Positions 31,334 through 43,823 of a stretch of DNA of 64,000 nucleotides are shown here, piece after piece (the stretch's first letter is position 1; the number at the start of each line of letters is the position of its first letter). The stretch spans positions 1-64,000 of the forward strand of contig NZ_VXKS01000007.1 of the NCBI RefSeq assembly GCF_008711525.1, written 5' to 3'. The DNA is from Cysteiniphilum sp. JM-1. Lineage in GTDB: Bacteria > Pseudomonadota > Gammaproteobacteria > Francisellales > Francisellaceae. The position numbers and the translations under genes were made by a program. The notes beneath the pieces are model-generated. The model saw only the letters and a program-made list of their open reading frames with translations, ran no database searches and was not told the origin of the DNA.

Positions 31334-32644
31334 TTATTGAGCTGAAGCTAATCTAAATTGCGCCTGATCTTTTAATACAATTAATGGCTCTTCTTTACCA
31401 TTAATTGCTGCCTCATCAATCACGACCTTCTCAACATTCTCAATTGATGGTGCTTCAAACATAATATTAAGTAGCGCATTTTCTAAAATTGATCTCAGTC
31501 CGCGCGCACCTGTTTTGCGCTTAACGGCTCTATGAGCTGCTGCTTTAATCGCTTCAGGCGTGAACTCAACATTCACTTCTTCAATTTCAAATAGCTTCGT
31601 ATACTGCTTGATCAAAGCATTTTTCGGCTCAGTTAAGATCTTAACCAACGCTTCTTCATCCAACTCTTCCAAGATAGCCATTACTGGTAAACGACCAATC
31701 AACTCAGGAATCAAACCAAATTTAACCAAATCTTCTGGTTCAACTTGCTTAAGTAAACGGTTATGTGACGCTTGATCATTTTTACCGAAAACATCAGCAC
31801 CAAAACCAATGCCTGACTTCTCAGTTCGTTGTTGAATAACTGATTCAATACCAGCAAATGCACCACCACAGATAAATAAAATATTCGTTGTATCAACCTG
31901 CTCTAAATCTTGATTAGGATGCTTTCTACCACCTTTTGGCGGAACAGAGGCAACGGTGCCCTCAATCAACTTCAATAAAGCCTGCTGAACGCCTTCTCCT
32001 GAGACATCACGCGTGATGGATGGATTTTCAGATTTGCGCGCAATTTTATCAATCTCATCGATATAAATGATGCCACGCTCTGCTTTTTTGACATCAAAAT
32101 CAGCATTTTGCAAAAGCTTTTGAATCACATTTTCAACGTCTTCACCGACGTAACCTGCTTCGGTTAAGGTCGTGGCATCAGCAATTGCAAAAGGGACATT
32201 AAGCATTTTTGCCAAAGTTTGTGCAAGCAAGGTTTTACCCGACCCTGTTGGTCCTAATAACAAAATATTGCTCTTTGATAACATCACATCATCATCTTGC
32301 TTTTGTTTGTTATAAATTCTTTTGTAATGGTTATATACCGCTACTGATAACACTTTCTTTGGCGCATCTTGACCGATGATATATTCATCAAGGTGTTTTT
32401 TGATATCGACAGGTTTAGGTAAACTTTGTTTGCCTTCAGCTGTTGATAAATCTGGTTCTTGTGTTGAAGCTGGTGAACCACCTGTTTTAATGATACCTTC
32501 ACACAAGGTCACACACTCATTACAAATATAAACCGAAGGTCCTGCGATTAACTTACGCACTTCTTGTTGTGACTTTCCACAGAATGAACAATACAGCGTG
32601 CGACCACTGCCACTATCACCATCGCCACGTCTTTTTCTTGGCAT
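31334..32644 (-). CDS. clpX: ClpX, ATPase subunit of the ClpXP protease
   Basis: AAA+ unfoldase that feeds substrates to ClpP. The N-terminal zinc domain has CSFCGKSQ and CNECVTLC; Walker [13 protein letters not shown], Walker [10 protein letters not shown] and pore residues GYVG are present. The start is placed at MPRKRRGDG (32644), which has a GAGAGG ribosome site; an upstream ATG at 32668 adds eight unlikely residues. About 436 residues. Confidence 0.97.
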   Translation of the reverse strand: MPRKRRGDGDSGSGRTLYCSFCGKSQQEVRKLIAGPSVYICNECVTLCEGIIKTGGSPASTQEPDLSTAEGKQSLPKPVDIKKHLDEYIIGQDAPKKVLSVAVYNHYKRIYNKQKQDDDVMLSKSNILLLGPTGSGKTLLAQTLAKMLNVPFAIADATTLTEAGYVGEDVENVIQKLLQNADFDVKKAERGIIYIDEIDKIARKSENPSITRDVSGEGVQQALLKLIEGTVASVPPKGGRKHPNQDLEQVDTTNILFICGGAFAGIESVIQQRTEKSGIGFGADVFGKNDQASHNRLLKQVEPEDLVKFGLIPELIGRLPVMAILEELDEEALVKILTEPKNALIKQYTKLFEIEEVNVEFTPEAIKAAAHRAVKRKTGARGLRSILENALLNIMFEAPSIENVEKVVIDEAAINGKEEPLIVLKDQAQFRLASAQ

Positions 32645-32725
32645 ATTTTCCTCTCTAAAAACAATCAAAATTATAAACGCCCATCGAGTTGCGGGCGATT
32701 ACGCAGAAATTCAAGCTTTTATTTT

Positions 32726-33337
32726 TTATTTAGCGCTTGGAATATGCGCTCTTGACTCAATCACCTGATCGATTAAACCATATTCTTTTGCTTCTTCCGC
32801 CATCATAAAATTATCACGATCCGTATCTTTCACCGTCTGCTCATAAGACTGACCGGTATGACGCGCTAGCACATGATTCAAGCGCTCTTTGATTCTTAAC
32901 ATATTGCGTGCATGGATCTCAACATCAGACGCCTGACCTCTAAAACCACCTAATGGCTGATGAATCATAATTTGCGAATGTGGCAGGCTATAGCGCTTGC
33001 CTTTTTCACCTGCTGCTAATAAAACAGCCCCCATACTTGCTGCCAAACCAATACAAATCGTACTTACATTAGGTTTGATAAACTGCATCGTATCATAAAC
33101 ACCCATCCCTGCAGTGACTGAGCCACCTGGTGAGTTGATATAGAAATAAATATCTTTATCAGGATTTTCAGATTCTAAGAATAATAATTGAGCAATAACT
33201 AAATTAGCCGAGGTATCATTGACTTCGCCATTTAAAAACACGATGCGTTCCTTTAATAAACGCGAATAAATATCATAAGAGCGCTCACCACGCGATGTTT
33301 GTTCAACAACCATAGGAACTAAATTATTTGTAATCAT
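32726..33337 (-). CDS. clpP: ClpP, proteolytic subunit
   Basis: Serine protease that forms the barrel of ClpXP. Catalytic triad visible at Ser101 (GLAASMGA), His126 (MIHQPLGG) and Asp175 (DTDRDNF), with the same spacing as E. coli. The 203 residues include a short propeptide-like N-terminus. Gene order tig-clpP-clpX is conserved. Confidence 0.98.
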   Translation of the reverse strand: MITNNLVPMVVEQTSRGERSYDIYSRLLKERIVFLNGEVNDTSANLVIAQLLFLESENPDKDIYFYINSPGGSVTAGMGVYDTMQFIKPNVSTICIGLAASMGAVLLAAGEKGKRYSLPHSQIMIHQPLGGFRGQASDVEIHARNMLRIKERLNHVLARHTGQSYEQTVKDTDRDNFMMAEEAKEYGLIDQVIESRAHIPSAK

Positions 33338-33388
33338 ATTTTCACCTTATATCCATATTGCAAGTGCGTTTACACTGACAAGTTAATA

Positions 33389-33411
33389 ACAAAAAAGCCA
33401 CAAACGTGGCT
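33389..33411 (-). terminator. Rho-independent terminator after tig
   Basis: Stem GCCAC/GTGGC (397-401 and 406-410) with a 4-base loop is followed on the minus strand by six T. It lies between tig and clpP, so clpP probably has its own promoter or depends on read-through. Confidence 0.8.
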
Positions 33412-33483
33412 CTTAGTTTAAGTTGATTATTTCATTTTCTCCAGTGCTTTACTGGCACAAATTGCGTTGTTTTAATTCATTGA

Positions 33484-34800
33484 TTAAAACATGCCACCTT
33501 GTGGTAAAACTTTCTTGATTAAATCAAAGAAGTCTTCTGTTTTCTCAGTGGCTTGACCTTGCTCAACCACCCAATCAACTAGCTTATTTTCAACAACAAC
33601 GTTTTTGATGTTTTCTAATTCTTTCTTATTATTTTTAACGTGATCACGTACTTCTTGCGCATCTTCATAAACAGATGCCATTTCTTCAATCACGGCATCA
33701 ATTCCTTCTTGATCCGCTTCAAACTTCTGATCACGCACAATCGCTTGCAAAATTAAACCTAGCTTGACTGATTTCTCAGCCTTAGCTTTAAATAATTCAT
33801 CAGGAATATCTTCAGCTTTCATTTTTGACTTAGCACCGCCCATACGCTCAATCAGATCATGCTTAGAGCGATCGATTTCACGTTGGACTAGAGATTTAGG
33901 CACATCAAAGTCAATAATATCAACCAACTGATCAAACACTTGTGTTTTTACCGTTTTATTAATCGCGTTTTTTAGCTCGCGCGCCATGTTTTGTTTGATT
34001 TCAGCATAAAACTCGTCAACGCCGCCTTTAATACCAAACTGTTCAACGAACTTGTCATCAATCTCTGGCAGTTCTGCTTCTTTGATGTTTTTAACGACGA
34101 TGTCAAACTGTGCTGCTTTGCCTTTTAGCTCATCATTTTGATAATCTTCAGGGAAAGTCACATCAATGGTTCTTTCTTCATCTTTTTTCATGCCGATGAT
34201 GCCATCTTCAAATCCTGGAATCATCTGACCTGAACCAATCGTCACCTCAGAGGCATTAGCTGAACCACCTTCAAAAACTTCACCATCAACACGACCAACA
34301 AAGTCAATTGTGACACGGTCATCCGCTTTTACTTCACGTTCAACATCTTTCCATGTTGCAAGCTGCTTGCGAAGATTGCTGATCATTTTTTCCGTTTGCG
34401 CATCGCCTAGCTCAACCACTGGTTTTTCAACAGCGACTTTATCTAAATCTTTAACAACTACTTCAGGGAAAAGTTCAACATTAACATTAAACTTAAGCGC
34501 TTCGCCTTCTTTGTTATTTAAGATCTCAATCTCAACACCGACTGCATTTAGCTTCTGCTCTTGGATTGCTTTGCTGTATTTATGAGGTAAAACATCACCT
34601 AATACTTCAAAACGTACTTGCTCACCGTATTTTTTCTTGATCATACCTGCAGGTACTTTACCCGGTCTAAAACCATCTACTTTCGCTGTTTTAGCAATAC
34701 GCTGAATACGCTTTGATACCTCTGTATCAATCTCAGCTGCTGGCAGCTCAATATTTAAAACGCAATGAATGCCTTCTTTTTTTTCAACAGATACTTGCAT
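33484..34800 (-). CDS. tig: Trigger factor
   Basis: Ribosome-bound chaperone and prolyl isomerase. The ribosome-binding signature appears as GFRPGKVPAGMIKKKYG near residue 45, the FKBP-type domain as VTIDFVGRVDGEVFEGG near 160-175, and a long helical C-terminal domain follows. Length 438 fits the family. Confidence 0.97.
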   Translation of the reverse strand: MQVSVEKKEGIHCVLNIELPAAEIDTEVSKRIQRIAKTAKVDGFRPGKVPAGMIKKKYGEQVRFEVLGDVLPHKYSKAIQEQKLNAVGVEIEILNNKEGEALKFNVNVELFPEVVVKDLDKVAVEKPVVELGDAQTEKMISNLRKQLATWKDVEREVKADDRVTIDFVGRVDGEVFEGGSANASEVTIGSGQMIPGFEDGIIGMKKDEERTIDVTFPEDYQNDELKGKAAQFDIVVKNIKEAELPEIDDKFVEQFGIKGGVDEFYAEIKQNMARELKNAINKTVKTQVFDQLVDIIDFDVPKSLVQREIDRSKHDLIERMGGAKSKMKAEDIPDELFKAKAEKSVKLGLILQAIVRDQKFEADQEGIDAVIEEMASVYEDAQEVRDHVKNNKKELENIKNVVVENKLVDWVVEQGQATEKTEDFFDLIKKVLPQGGMF

Positions 34801-35031
34801 TACTAATCCTTATTTGTACTCTTTAATATTTTCAAGGTTTAAAATTCAGGGTCAGAGTTTATATTTTGCCCGCTCAATTGTCTAGCGCTTTAATGCTCGA
34901 ATTTAAAGCGCCCGCTTATTTTGTCATTAGAAGCACTCGACTTTAGCTCAAGAATAGCTACAATAATTTGCATTAAATGCTTGTCAACAAGACAAAATAA
35001 GACAAGTACCCACCACAACAAAACAGATATC

Positions 35032-36255
35032 ATGACACATAAAACTTACCAATGGCCTTACTCACCAGTTATTACGGTCTTTTTATTAGCACCCGTTGTA
35101 TTTAGTTTTGCATTGGCATTAGATACCTATATGCCGGTCATTCCTGAAATGAAAGCCATTTTAAACACCTCTCAAGAAATGGTGCAGTTAACCTTATCAT
35201 TATTCTTCCTTGTCACTGGATTTGGTCAATTGATCTTAGGACCACTATCAGACCAGTTTGGGCGCTATAAAATACTCTTTATATCAGTGAGCTTATTTTT
35301 TATCGGCTCATTATTATGCTCACTATCAAACAATATCGGCTGGCTTATCGCCTTTCGTATTCTTCAGGGCTTTGGCGCTTGTGGCATGTCTGTGAGTGCG
35401 TTTGCCATTGTTCGCGATGCTTTCTCTGGCAAGAAAAGCGCGATGATTTACAGCTTTCTAAATGCCATGATCTCTATTTCACCTATTTTGGGACCCATCA
35501 TAGGTGTATTATTAACCGCTTATTTTCCATGGCATGCTGTGTTTTATTTTCTAGCGGGACTTGGTGCATTTACACTGATATTAACCATTTTGTTTGTCAA
35601 AGAAAGCTCACATCCTAATAATCGCAAACCTTTTAACTTCAGTCTATTTAGTCGTTACTGTAGCATTTGCAAGAGTCTCACCTTCTGGGCATATACCTTG
35701 CCTGCAATCGCGGGTGTTTCTGCCTTTTTCACACTCTTTTCAATGACACCCTACATCATTCAAACGCTTGGTGAACCACGCTCACAAATTGGTGTTTTCT
35801 TTGGTATGGCAGGTGGTGCTTTTTTAGTTGGCTCAATCATCTCTGGCGCAATTGTGCATAAACTAGGGGTTCTAAAGACATCTATCCTTGGATCCATATT
35901 GATATTATCTTCAGGCATTTTACTTATTGTGATTTATCAACTCTTTGGTTTGAGTCTTTGGGGATTCTTTGGTCCGAGCATGCTTGCAACTTTTGGCTGC
36001 GCATTAACCGCAGGCTCAGGTGCCAGTGGTGCGCTTGAGCCTTTTGGCGCCTATCCAGGAGCGGCATCAGCAATGTTTGGTGCACTTGAATTAGGTGGCA
36101 GCTCAGTGGTTGGCTCAGTGGCAACACTCTTTGCGATAAATACCTCTTACCCGCTGGCACTAACAATGCTCGCAACGTCAATCACTAGCTTAATCTTATT
36201 ATCAGCTTTAACCCTTTCTTTAAATAGAAAAAACAAAAACACAGCAAAGACATAA
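35032..36255 (+). CDS. Bcr/CflA-type multidrug MFS transporter
   Basis: A 407-residue, 12-segment efflux permease of the drug:H+ antiporter-1 group. The signature ALDTYMPVIPEM in the first helix, GFGQLILGPLSDQFGRYKI, and RILQGFGACGMSVSAFAIVRDAF fit Bcr/CflA. I use the ATG at 35032 (MTHKTYQWPY); the longer frame from 34921 adds residues with no membrane or family sense. dinB starts 3 bases after its stop, so the two are probably cotranscribed. Confidence 0.88.
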   Translation: MTHKTYQWPYSPVITVFLLAPVVFSFALALDTYMPVIPEMKAILNTSQEMVQLTLSLFFLVTGFGQLILGPLSDQFGRYKILFISVSLFFIGSLLCSLSNNIGWLIAFRILQGFGACGMSVSAFAIVRDAFSGKKSAMIYSFLNAMISISPILGPIIGVLLTAYFPWHAVFYFLAGLGAFTLILTILFVKESSHPNNRKPFNFSLFSRYCSICKSLTFWAYTLPAIAGVSAFFTLFSMTPYIIQTLGEPRSQIGVFFGMAGGAFLVGSIISGAIVHKLGVLKTSILGSILILSSGILLIVIYQLFGLSLWGFFGPSMLATFGCALTAGSGASGALEPFGAYPGAASAMFGALELGGSSVVGSVATLFAINTSYPLALTMLATSITSLILLSALTLSLNRKNKNTAKT

Positions 36256-36258
36256 AAC

Positions 36259-37317
36259 ATGAGTGACTTTGCCACACGTAAAATCATTCATATCGATATG
36301 GATTATTTTTTTGCGCAAGTTGAGGAAAAAGACAATCCTTCCCTTCGTGATAAGCCTTTTGCTGTTGGAGGCAACAATATCAAACGTGGTGTTCTGTGCA
36401 CTTGCAATTATATTGCCCGAAGCTATGGGGTGCATTCTGCAATGCCTACACGTATTGCATTGCAAAAATGCCCCGATTTAATATTACTCCCCACTGATTT
36501 TGATAAATACAAGCGTGTTTCAAATATTATTCGCAATATTTTCAAAAGTATCAGTCCACTCGTTGAACCCTTATCATTGGATGAAGCCTACATTGATGTA
36601 ACCAATATCAAAAGTTACGCCAATAGCGCGACATTAATGGCACAAGCTATAAAAAAAGAGATTTTGAAAGAAACGGGGCTTACCGCCTCAGCCGGTATTG
36701 CGCCAAACAAACTCTTAGCCAAAATCGCGAGTGACATCAACAAGCCCAATGGCTTATACGTTATTCGCCCGCAGGATGTAGATAAATTTATTCAAGATCT
36801 ATCCGTTGGTAAGCTTTTTGGTGTTGGCAGTGTGACGGAAGATAAAATGCAAAAAATGGGACTTAACACCTGCGCTGATTTGCAAAGGCTTGATATCAAA
36901 ACGCTTGAGCATCATTTTGGCAAACTTGGCATCAGTTTATATGACTATTGTCGCGGCATTGATCGACGCGTAGTCAATCCAAAACGTATTCGTAAGTCAT
37001 TAGGCGTTGAGCACACCTATCAACACGATCTAACCACAAAAGATGACTGCCTAAAGGCATTAACACGATTACATCAAGAGCTTTTAGCAAGACTCAAGCC
37101 TGAACACACACTATGTATTGAGGGTATTTTTATTAAAATTACTGATAATACATTTCATAAAACCAGCATTGAACGCCACATAGAAAGTAGTGAACTTAAT
37201 CTCTATTTACTGCTTTTTGACAACCTATATCACAAACAAAGCAATCCTATTCGTTTACTTGGACTTGGTGTCAAACTCAGTGAACAACCTGTTAAACAAA
37301 TTCCCTTGGCTTTGTGA
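36259..37317 (+). CDS. dinB: DNA polymerase IV (DinB)
   Basis: Y-family translesion polymerase of 352 residues. Catalytic Asp13 in [14 protein letters not shown], Asp/Glu in [10 protein letters not shown] near 105-109, helix-hairpin-helix region [15 protein letters not shown], and the little-finger domain beyond residue 240. The C-terminus has ...[14 protein letters not shown], where a beta-clamp-binding motif is expected (QIPLAL). I see no LexA box upstream; it seems to be read with the MFS gene. Confidence 0.95.
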   Translation: MSDFATRKIIHIDMDYFFAQVEEKDNPSLRDKPFAVGGNNIKRGVLCTCNYIARSYGVHSAMPTRIALQKCPDLILLPTDFDKYKRVSNIIRNIFKSISPLVEPLSLDEAYIDVTNIKSYANSATLMAQAIKKEILKETGLTASAGIAPNKLLAKIASDINKPNGLYVIRPQDVDKFIQDLSVGKLFGVGSVTEDKMQKMGLNTCADLQRLDIKTLEHHFGKLGISLYDYCRGIDRRVVNPKRIRKSLGVEHTYQHDLTTKDDCLKALTRLHQELLARLKPEHTLCIEGIFIKITDNTFHKTSIERHIESSELNLYLLLFDNLYHKQSNPIRLLGLGVKLSEQPVKQIPLAL

Positions 37318-37389
37318 TAAGCTCTTGACTCGCTAAGAGCTGCTGAATATCATCAACAATACTTTAAGATCTCAACTCATGGAAATATC

Positions 37390-38583
37390 ATGATTGTAAA
37401 ACCTGAAATTATGCGTGGCGGATTAGTTAAGAACCCTCACCCAATAGGCTGTAAAGCAGTTGTTGAAAAACAAATTAATTATATGAAAAGCTTACCAAAG
37501 TTCTCTAATAAAAAGCGTGCACTGATTATTGGCGGCTCATCTGGCTATGGTCTTGCCTCACGCATTGCCCTTGCCTATGGAGCTAACGCTGATACGATTA
37601 GCGTATCATTTGAACCGGGTGTTAATGATAAACGCTTAGGTAGCGCTGGCTGGTGGAATAACATCTGGTTTAAAGAGCAAGCTGAAAAGGACGGACTCAT
37701 TGCTAAAAACATTATTGGCGATGCTTTCTCTGATGAGGTGAGACAACAAGCCATTGATATGATCAAAAAAGAATTTGACGGCAAGATTGATATATTAATC
37801 TACAGCCTTGCTTCACCAAGACGCACGGATCCAAAAACTGGTATTACACATAGCTCTGTATTGAAAAGCACCGTCGGTGAAATAGCTGCTCCAACCCTTG
37901 ATCTGAATAAGCAGATCATTATTGATGGCAAGATGATGGCTGCAACAAAGCATGATATTGATGAAACAATTAAAGTCATGGGTGGCGAGGATTGGCAGCT
38001 TTGGATTGAGTCACTTAAAGACGCAGGCGTTTTAGCCGATGGCTTTAAAACCACCGCTTATTCCTATGATGGTGCTGATGGCACCGATGCTATTTATAAA
38101 AAAGGCACGATTGGTGCTGCTAAGCGTCATTTAGAGAAAACCGCACTAACGCTTAACAAAGAACTGCACGATCTACAGGGTGAAGCATTTGTTACCGTTG
38201 CCAAAGCATTGGTTACCAAGGCTAGCGCCTTTATCCCTCTATTTCCACTCTATGGTTGTGCACTTTTCAAGGTCATGAAAGAACTTGGCACACATGAGAA
38301 CACTATCGAGCAAATCGATCGTTTTATGCGTGATATGCTGTATGGCAATAAGCGTATTACCGATGAGGTTGGACGCGTACGTCCTGATAATCTTGAAATG
38401 GATGACAACACTCAAATCTTGACTAATGCGATCATGTCAAAAATGACCTCTGAGAACTTTAAAGAGATCAGTGATTTTGCTGGCTTTTATCAAGACTTCC
38501 TTGAGCTCAATGGCTTTAATGTTACAGGTGTTGACTATGATGCATCTATCGATATTGACACATTAAAATCAAAGCAACCTTAG
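37390..38583 (+). CDS. fabV: FabV-type enoyl-ACP (trans-2-enoyl-CoA) reductase
   Basis: NADH-dependent reductase of the last step of each fatty acid elongation cycle. Nucleotide-binding GGSSGYGLASRIALAYGA near residue 48, the FabV active-site pattern Tyr-x8-Lys in YSYDGADGTDAIYKKGTIGAAK, and an N-terminus VKPEIMRGGLVKNPHP typical of the family. The 397 residues are usual for FabV. This isozyme is known to be little affected by triclosan in other bacteria. Its stop overlaps the convergent response-regulator stop by 4 bases. Confidence 0.95.
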   Translation: MIVKPEIMRGGLVKNPHPIGCKAVVEKQINYMKSLPKFSNKKRALIIGGSSGYGLASRIALAYGANADTISVSFEPGVNDKRLGSAGWWNNIWFKEQAEKDGLIAKNIIGDAFSDEVRQQAIDMIKKEFDGKIDILIYSLASPRRTDPKTGITHSSVLKSTVGEIAAPTLDLNKQIIIDGKMMAATKHDIDETIKVMGGEDWQLWIESLKDAGVLADGFKTTAYSYDGADGTDAIYKKGTIGAAKRHLEKTALTLNKELHDLQGEAFVTVAKALVTKASAFIPLFPLYGCALFKVMKELGTHENTIEQIDRFMRDMLYGNKRITDEVGRVRPDNLEMDDNTQILTNAIMSKMTSENFKEISDFAGFYQDFLELNGFNVTGVDYDASIDIDTLKSKQP

Positions 38584-39260
38584 CCATTTGATGTTTCTTG
38601 CGGTGGTTTTTGAATAATATAGCCAACGCCACGCAATGTTTTAATATATTTGTTCTGGATTTTCTTACGCAAGTTATGAATATGCACTTCTAAGGTATTG
38701 GAGTCAACTTCTTCATCCCAACCATAGAGTTTCTCAAGCAGCTTTGTTTTAGAAACCACTTTACCAATATTCTCTAACAAACACTCCAATAGCGCAAATT
38801 CGCGCCTAGATAGCTTAACGAACTCACCATTAATCGTTAGTGTTTGTGCCGCAGGATCTAGCTCAAGTGCTTCAAATTTAATCTTAGGCTCACTGCGACC
38901 GACAGAACGGCGCACCAATGCGCGCATTCTTGCCAAAAGCTCAGATAAATCAAAAGGTTTTGTCAAATAATCATCCGCTCCTGAATCCAGTCCGCGCACC
39001 CGATCATCAACCGCATCACGCGCTGTTAATAGCAATACGGGAACCGCATTGCCTTTCGCTCGAATGCTTTTAACAATGGCAATACCATCCTTATGCGGCA
39101 AACCAATATCCATGACTACGGCATCATAAGGCTCAGTATCTAAGGCAAGCTCAGCCATTTTGCCATCACGCATTAGATCAACGGCATAATTATGCTGCCT
39201 TAAACCCTCAACAATACCATCACCTAACATTTCATCATCTTCAACGACTAATATTCGCAT
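38580..39260 (-). CDS. OmpR-family response regulator (PmrA/QseB type)
   Basis: A 226-residue transcription regulator. Receiver domain residues 1-115: acidic pocket E7/D8, phospho-acceptor Asp51 in VVMDIGLPHKDG, conserved Thr and Lys (LLTARD, LTKPF). A winged-helix DNA-binding domain occupies 130-220 (SRREFALLECLL, EVHIHNLRKKI). No histidine kinase is next to it; it faces fabV and a divergent membrane protein. It may be an orphan regulator, as in Francisella, or its kinase may lie elsewhere. Confidence 0.9.
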   Translation of the reverse strand: MRILVVEDDEMLGDGIVEGLRQHNYAVDLMRDGKMAELALDTEPYDAVVMDIGLPHKDGIAIVKSIRAKGNAVPVLLLTARDAVDDRVRGLDSGADDYLTKPFDLSELLARMRALVRRSVGRSEPKIKFEALELDPAAQTLTINGEFVKLSRREFALLECLLENIGKVVSKTKLLEKLYGWDEEVDSNTLEVHIHNLRKKIQNKYIKTLRGVGYIIQKPPQETSNG

Positions 39261-39444
39261 GAAATATTCACTTATATTTACTCGACAATGCTTGAAATAG
39301 TAGCATTATCAATAGCAAAGGTTGATATGTTTCGCCAACTTTTCATCAATTTAGATATTCTAAACAACCAACTAGACTAAATGAATGTAAGGTTTAATTG
39401 AGCTGTAATATAATCTGAGCATCAACAACAAAAGGGATGTATAT

Positions 39445-40398
39445 ATGCATAGAATTTTCAATTATTCATCCATCATTAAAATGCTTATTGCGGTTTTACC
39501 TGCGGCTATTTTAAGTTATCTGCTTTCACAACCTATTTATCTACTGTGTGGCTTATATGCTGCTGCAGTGATTATTCCTTTTTGTGATCATTCCAGTAAG
39601 CGAATTGCCTTGGCGATGCTTATTTTTTTATTTGTCATCACCTTTGTTTTAGTCAAACTGCTGATGCATAGTGATTTTTATTTTATCAGTGTCGTCTCCA
39701 TCATTGCGATTATGATTGGCATTGTTGAAACCTATAATCCAAGCTTTAAATCCATGGGCGCATATTTATTTATCGGTATTATTTACACTGCCTTTGAAAC
39801 AAGAGCATATGGTGATCTGGTCACTTTCACGATCATCGCTAAGCTTTTTGGCATTAGTCTGTTGAGTGTTGCCATTGTTTTTCTCATTAGCCTACGCACA
39901 AAAGTAACCAAGGGCTATCAAAACTTCACATTACAGCTACAGTCACAACACAGCATTCATTACTGTGTTTATTTCCTGCCTCTTTTAATCAGCATGCTTG
40001 TTTGGCATTTTTCACAACTAGCTGAACCGCAATGGCTGCTATGGTCATCATTATCAGTAGCAAGTCTGAGCTTTAAAAAGGCACGAGATAAGATTCAAAA
40101 ACGCATCACTGGCGCATGTATTGGCTTATCATTAGGGATCATCGTCACACTGCTGTTTAACCTTAATAGCCCATTGATTTTTAACTTGAGCTTTATCGGT
40201 ATTATTTTCAGTTTACGAGGAATCAACAACTATACTGCATCCTTTGCAACACGTTGTTTTTTTATTGTCACTTTTGCCGGTGCGCATTACTTATACACCA
40301 GCAGTGATCGGATAGTTGATGTGTTTATCGGTAGTTTGATCGGTCTGATTAGCAGCGCTGTTTTAAGCTACCTCAATTCCCGGCAAAAAACTCTTTAA
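39445..40398 (+). CDS. FUSC-like inner-membrane protein
   Basis: A 317-residue protein with about ten hydrophobic segments in two groups separated near residue 150-170 by a charged stretch ([14 protein letters not shown]). The C-terminal half, with [24 protein letters not shown], resembles the FUSC/fusaric-acid-resistance-like fold. Function unknown; export of small molecules is a guess from the fold. It is divergent from the response regulator, which may control it, and its 3' end overlaps the dnaJ 3' end by 26 bases. Confidence 0.65.
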   Translation: MHRIFNYSSIIKMLIAVLPAAILSYLLSQPIYLLCGLYAAAVIIPFCDHSSKRIALAMLIFLFVITFVLVKLLMHSDFYFISVVSIIAIMIGIVETYNPSFKSMGAYLFIGIIYTAFETRAYGDLVTFTIIAKLFGISLLSVAIVFLISLRTKVTKGYQNFTLQLQSQHSIHYCVYFLPLLISMLVWHFSQLAEPQWLLWSSLSVASLSFKKARDKIQKRITGACIGLSLGIIVTLLFNLNSPLIFNLSFIGIIFSLRGINNYTASFATRCFFIVTFAGAHYLYTSSDRIVDVFIGSLIGLISSAVLSYLNSRQKTL

Positions 40399-41503
40399 CA
40401 TTGTCAAACCAGGATTTTGATTTTGGTGAATGTGTTTGATGCTCACCAATTGAATCACCAAATGCCTCTAACAGCTCGCGCTGCTTGCTATTCAAATTAA
40501 TCGGTGTCTCCACGGTGACTTTACACATCAAATCACCCATACTATTACCACGCAAGGCTTTAACACCCTTGCCTCTTAGCCTAAACATTTTGCCTGTTTG
40601 TGTTTCAGCTGGAATCTTAAGTTTGACTTTACCATCAATCGTTGGCACATCAAGCTCGCCACCTAAGCACGCTGTCATAATGCTAATTGGTACTTCACAA
40701 TATAGATCCGAACCATTACGCTCAAAAATTGCATGCTCTTTGACATGTACTTGGACATATAGATCACCCGCAGGTGCGCCATTTTCACCGGCTTCACCCT
40801 CGCCTGATAATCTGATTCTATCACCAGTATCAACACCTGCTGGAATTTTGACAGAAAGTGATTTGACATCCTGCTTGCGTCCTTGCCCATGGCAAACACG
40901 ACATGGATCTTTAATGGTATGTCCACTACCATGACATGTTGGACAGGTTTGCTCAACGGAAAAGAAACCTTGTGACATACGCACAGCACCCGCGCCATGG
41001 CATGTACCACATGTTTGCTTACCGGAACCACCTGAGCCATGACAACTATCACATGAAACATAGGTTGGTACTTTAATCTTTTTGGTTGTACCGTGTACGG
41101 CTTCTTCAAGCGTGATTTCTAGATTGTATTGTAAATCATTACCACGCCTGCTTTGCGCGCGTGACGAGCGTCCTGACGATCTTTGACCGCCACCACCGCC
41201 AAATATATCACCAAATATATCACCAAATATATCGCCAAAGCCTTGTTGTCCGCCACCAAAGCCGCCATGTCCACCACCTTGATTGACTCCCGCATGACCA
41301 AATTGATCATAGGCGGCACGCTTTTGTGCATCACTTAAAATCTCATAAGCTTCAGATGCTTCCTTAAATTTAGCTTCGGCATCCTTATCATTAGGGTTTC
41401 TATCTGGGTGATATTTCATCGCCAATTTACGATATGAACGCTTAAGCTCTTGCTCTGTTGCGCTTTTGGATACCCCTAATATTTCATAATAATCTCTAGG
41501 CAT
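40373..41503 (-). CDS. dnaJ: DnaJ, Hsp40 co-chaperone
   Basis: Stimulates DnaK ATPase and delivers unfolded clients. J domain with HPD at residues 32-34, a Gly/Phe region containing [15 protein letters not shown], four zinc-finger CxxCxGxG motifs ([32 protein letters not shown]) and the C-terminal beta domains. Length 376 matches E. coli. The GDIF triplication is encoded by a 12-base tandem repeat on the minus strand near 41195-41236. Confidence 0.98.
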   Translation of the reverse strand: MPRDYYEILGVSKSATEQELKRSYRKLAMKYHPDRNPNDKDAEAKFKEASEAYEILSDAQKRAAYDQFGHAGVNQGGGHGGFGGGQQGFGDIFGDIFGDIFGGGGGQRSSGRSSRAQSRRGNDLQYNLEITLEEAVHGTTKKIKVPTYVSCDSCHGSGGSGKQTCGTCHGAGAVRMSQGFFSVEQTCPTCHGSGHTIKDPCRVCHGQGRKQDVKSLSVKIPAGVDTGDRIRLSGEGEAGENGAPAGDLYVQVHVKEHAIFERNGSDLYCEVPISIMTACLGGELDVPTIDGKVKLKIPAETQTGKMFRLRGKGVKALRGNSMGDLMCKVTVETPINLNSKQRELLEAFGDSIGEHQTHSPKSKSWFDNVKEFFAGN

Positions 41504-41541
41504 AGTACTACCATTATTCTAGTTCAATTCAAAACGATATA

Positions 41542-41568
41542 AAAAATGCGGGACATGCCCGCATTTTT
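41542..41568 (-). terminator. Terminator between dnaK and dnaJ
   Basis: An 11-bp perfect stem, AAAAATGCGGG (542-552) with CCCGCATTTTT (558-568), around a 5-base loop. On the minus strand it reads as a GC stem with a T tract directly after dnaK, so it should reduce dnaJ relative to dnaK. Confidence 0.85.
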
Positions 41569-41599
41569 CAAGTTAAAAGTTATAGTTTCTTGAGATTAA

Positions 41600-43540
<1,941 letters not shown>

Positions 43541-43570
43541 TATGATCTCCTTTTATTTCAACGCTCAAAA

Positions 43571-43598
43571 ATATGTTGACGCGTTTTTATTTTTCAAG
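43571..43598 (-). promoter_or_regulatory. Sigma-32-type promoter of dnaK
   Basis: Minus-strand CTTGAAA (592-598), 13 bases, then CAACATAT (571-578). It lies about 30 bases upstream of the dnaK start and fits the heat-shock consensus in spacing, though the -10 is less perfect than that of groES. Confidence 0.65.
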
Positions 43599-43661
43599 TT
43601 TTTATTTGTTTTTATTTTGTTTGTTTCTTAAATTTTCCACTTTTTGCACTTAACAATGAAG

Positions 43662-43757
43662 AAATGAGTTGCTCCATTTCTCACCTCTCCCCCTGCGGGA
43701 GAGGTCGTGCAGCTTATGCTGCGCGGGTGAGGGGAATCATTAAAACTCAACTTAATT
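43662..43757 (-). repeat. Palindromic repeat family R1, copy between grpE and dnaK
   Basis: Two nested palindromes, one with arms ACCTCTCC/GGAGAGGT and one with arms built on TGCAGC/GCTGCG, inside a weaker outer stem (AAATGAGTTG with CAACTTAATT). The same unit occurs at 47372-47463 and inside rnpB at 50208-50301. This copy is in the opposite orientation to the other two, and its outer flank on the low-coordinate side reads CCACTTTTTGCACTTAAC, similar to sequence within the rnpB P3 region. Confidence 0.85.
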
Positions 43758-43823
43758 CTTATTGATTACTATGCCATACACCCCTACGTTTACACTATAT
43801 TACAAAGTAGGGAGTATAAGGTC

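Noticed and set aside
34801-34860. Possible sigma-32 promoter before tig (CTTGAAA at about 34831-34837)
   Set aside because: The -35-like hexamer is present but no CCCCAT-like -10 follows at 12-14 bases.
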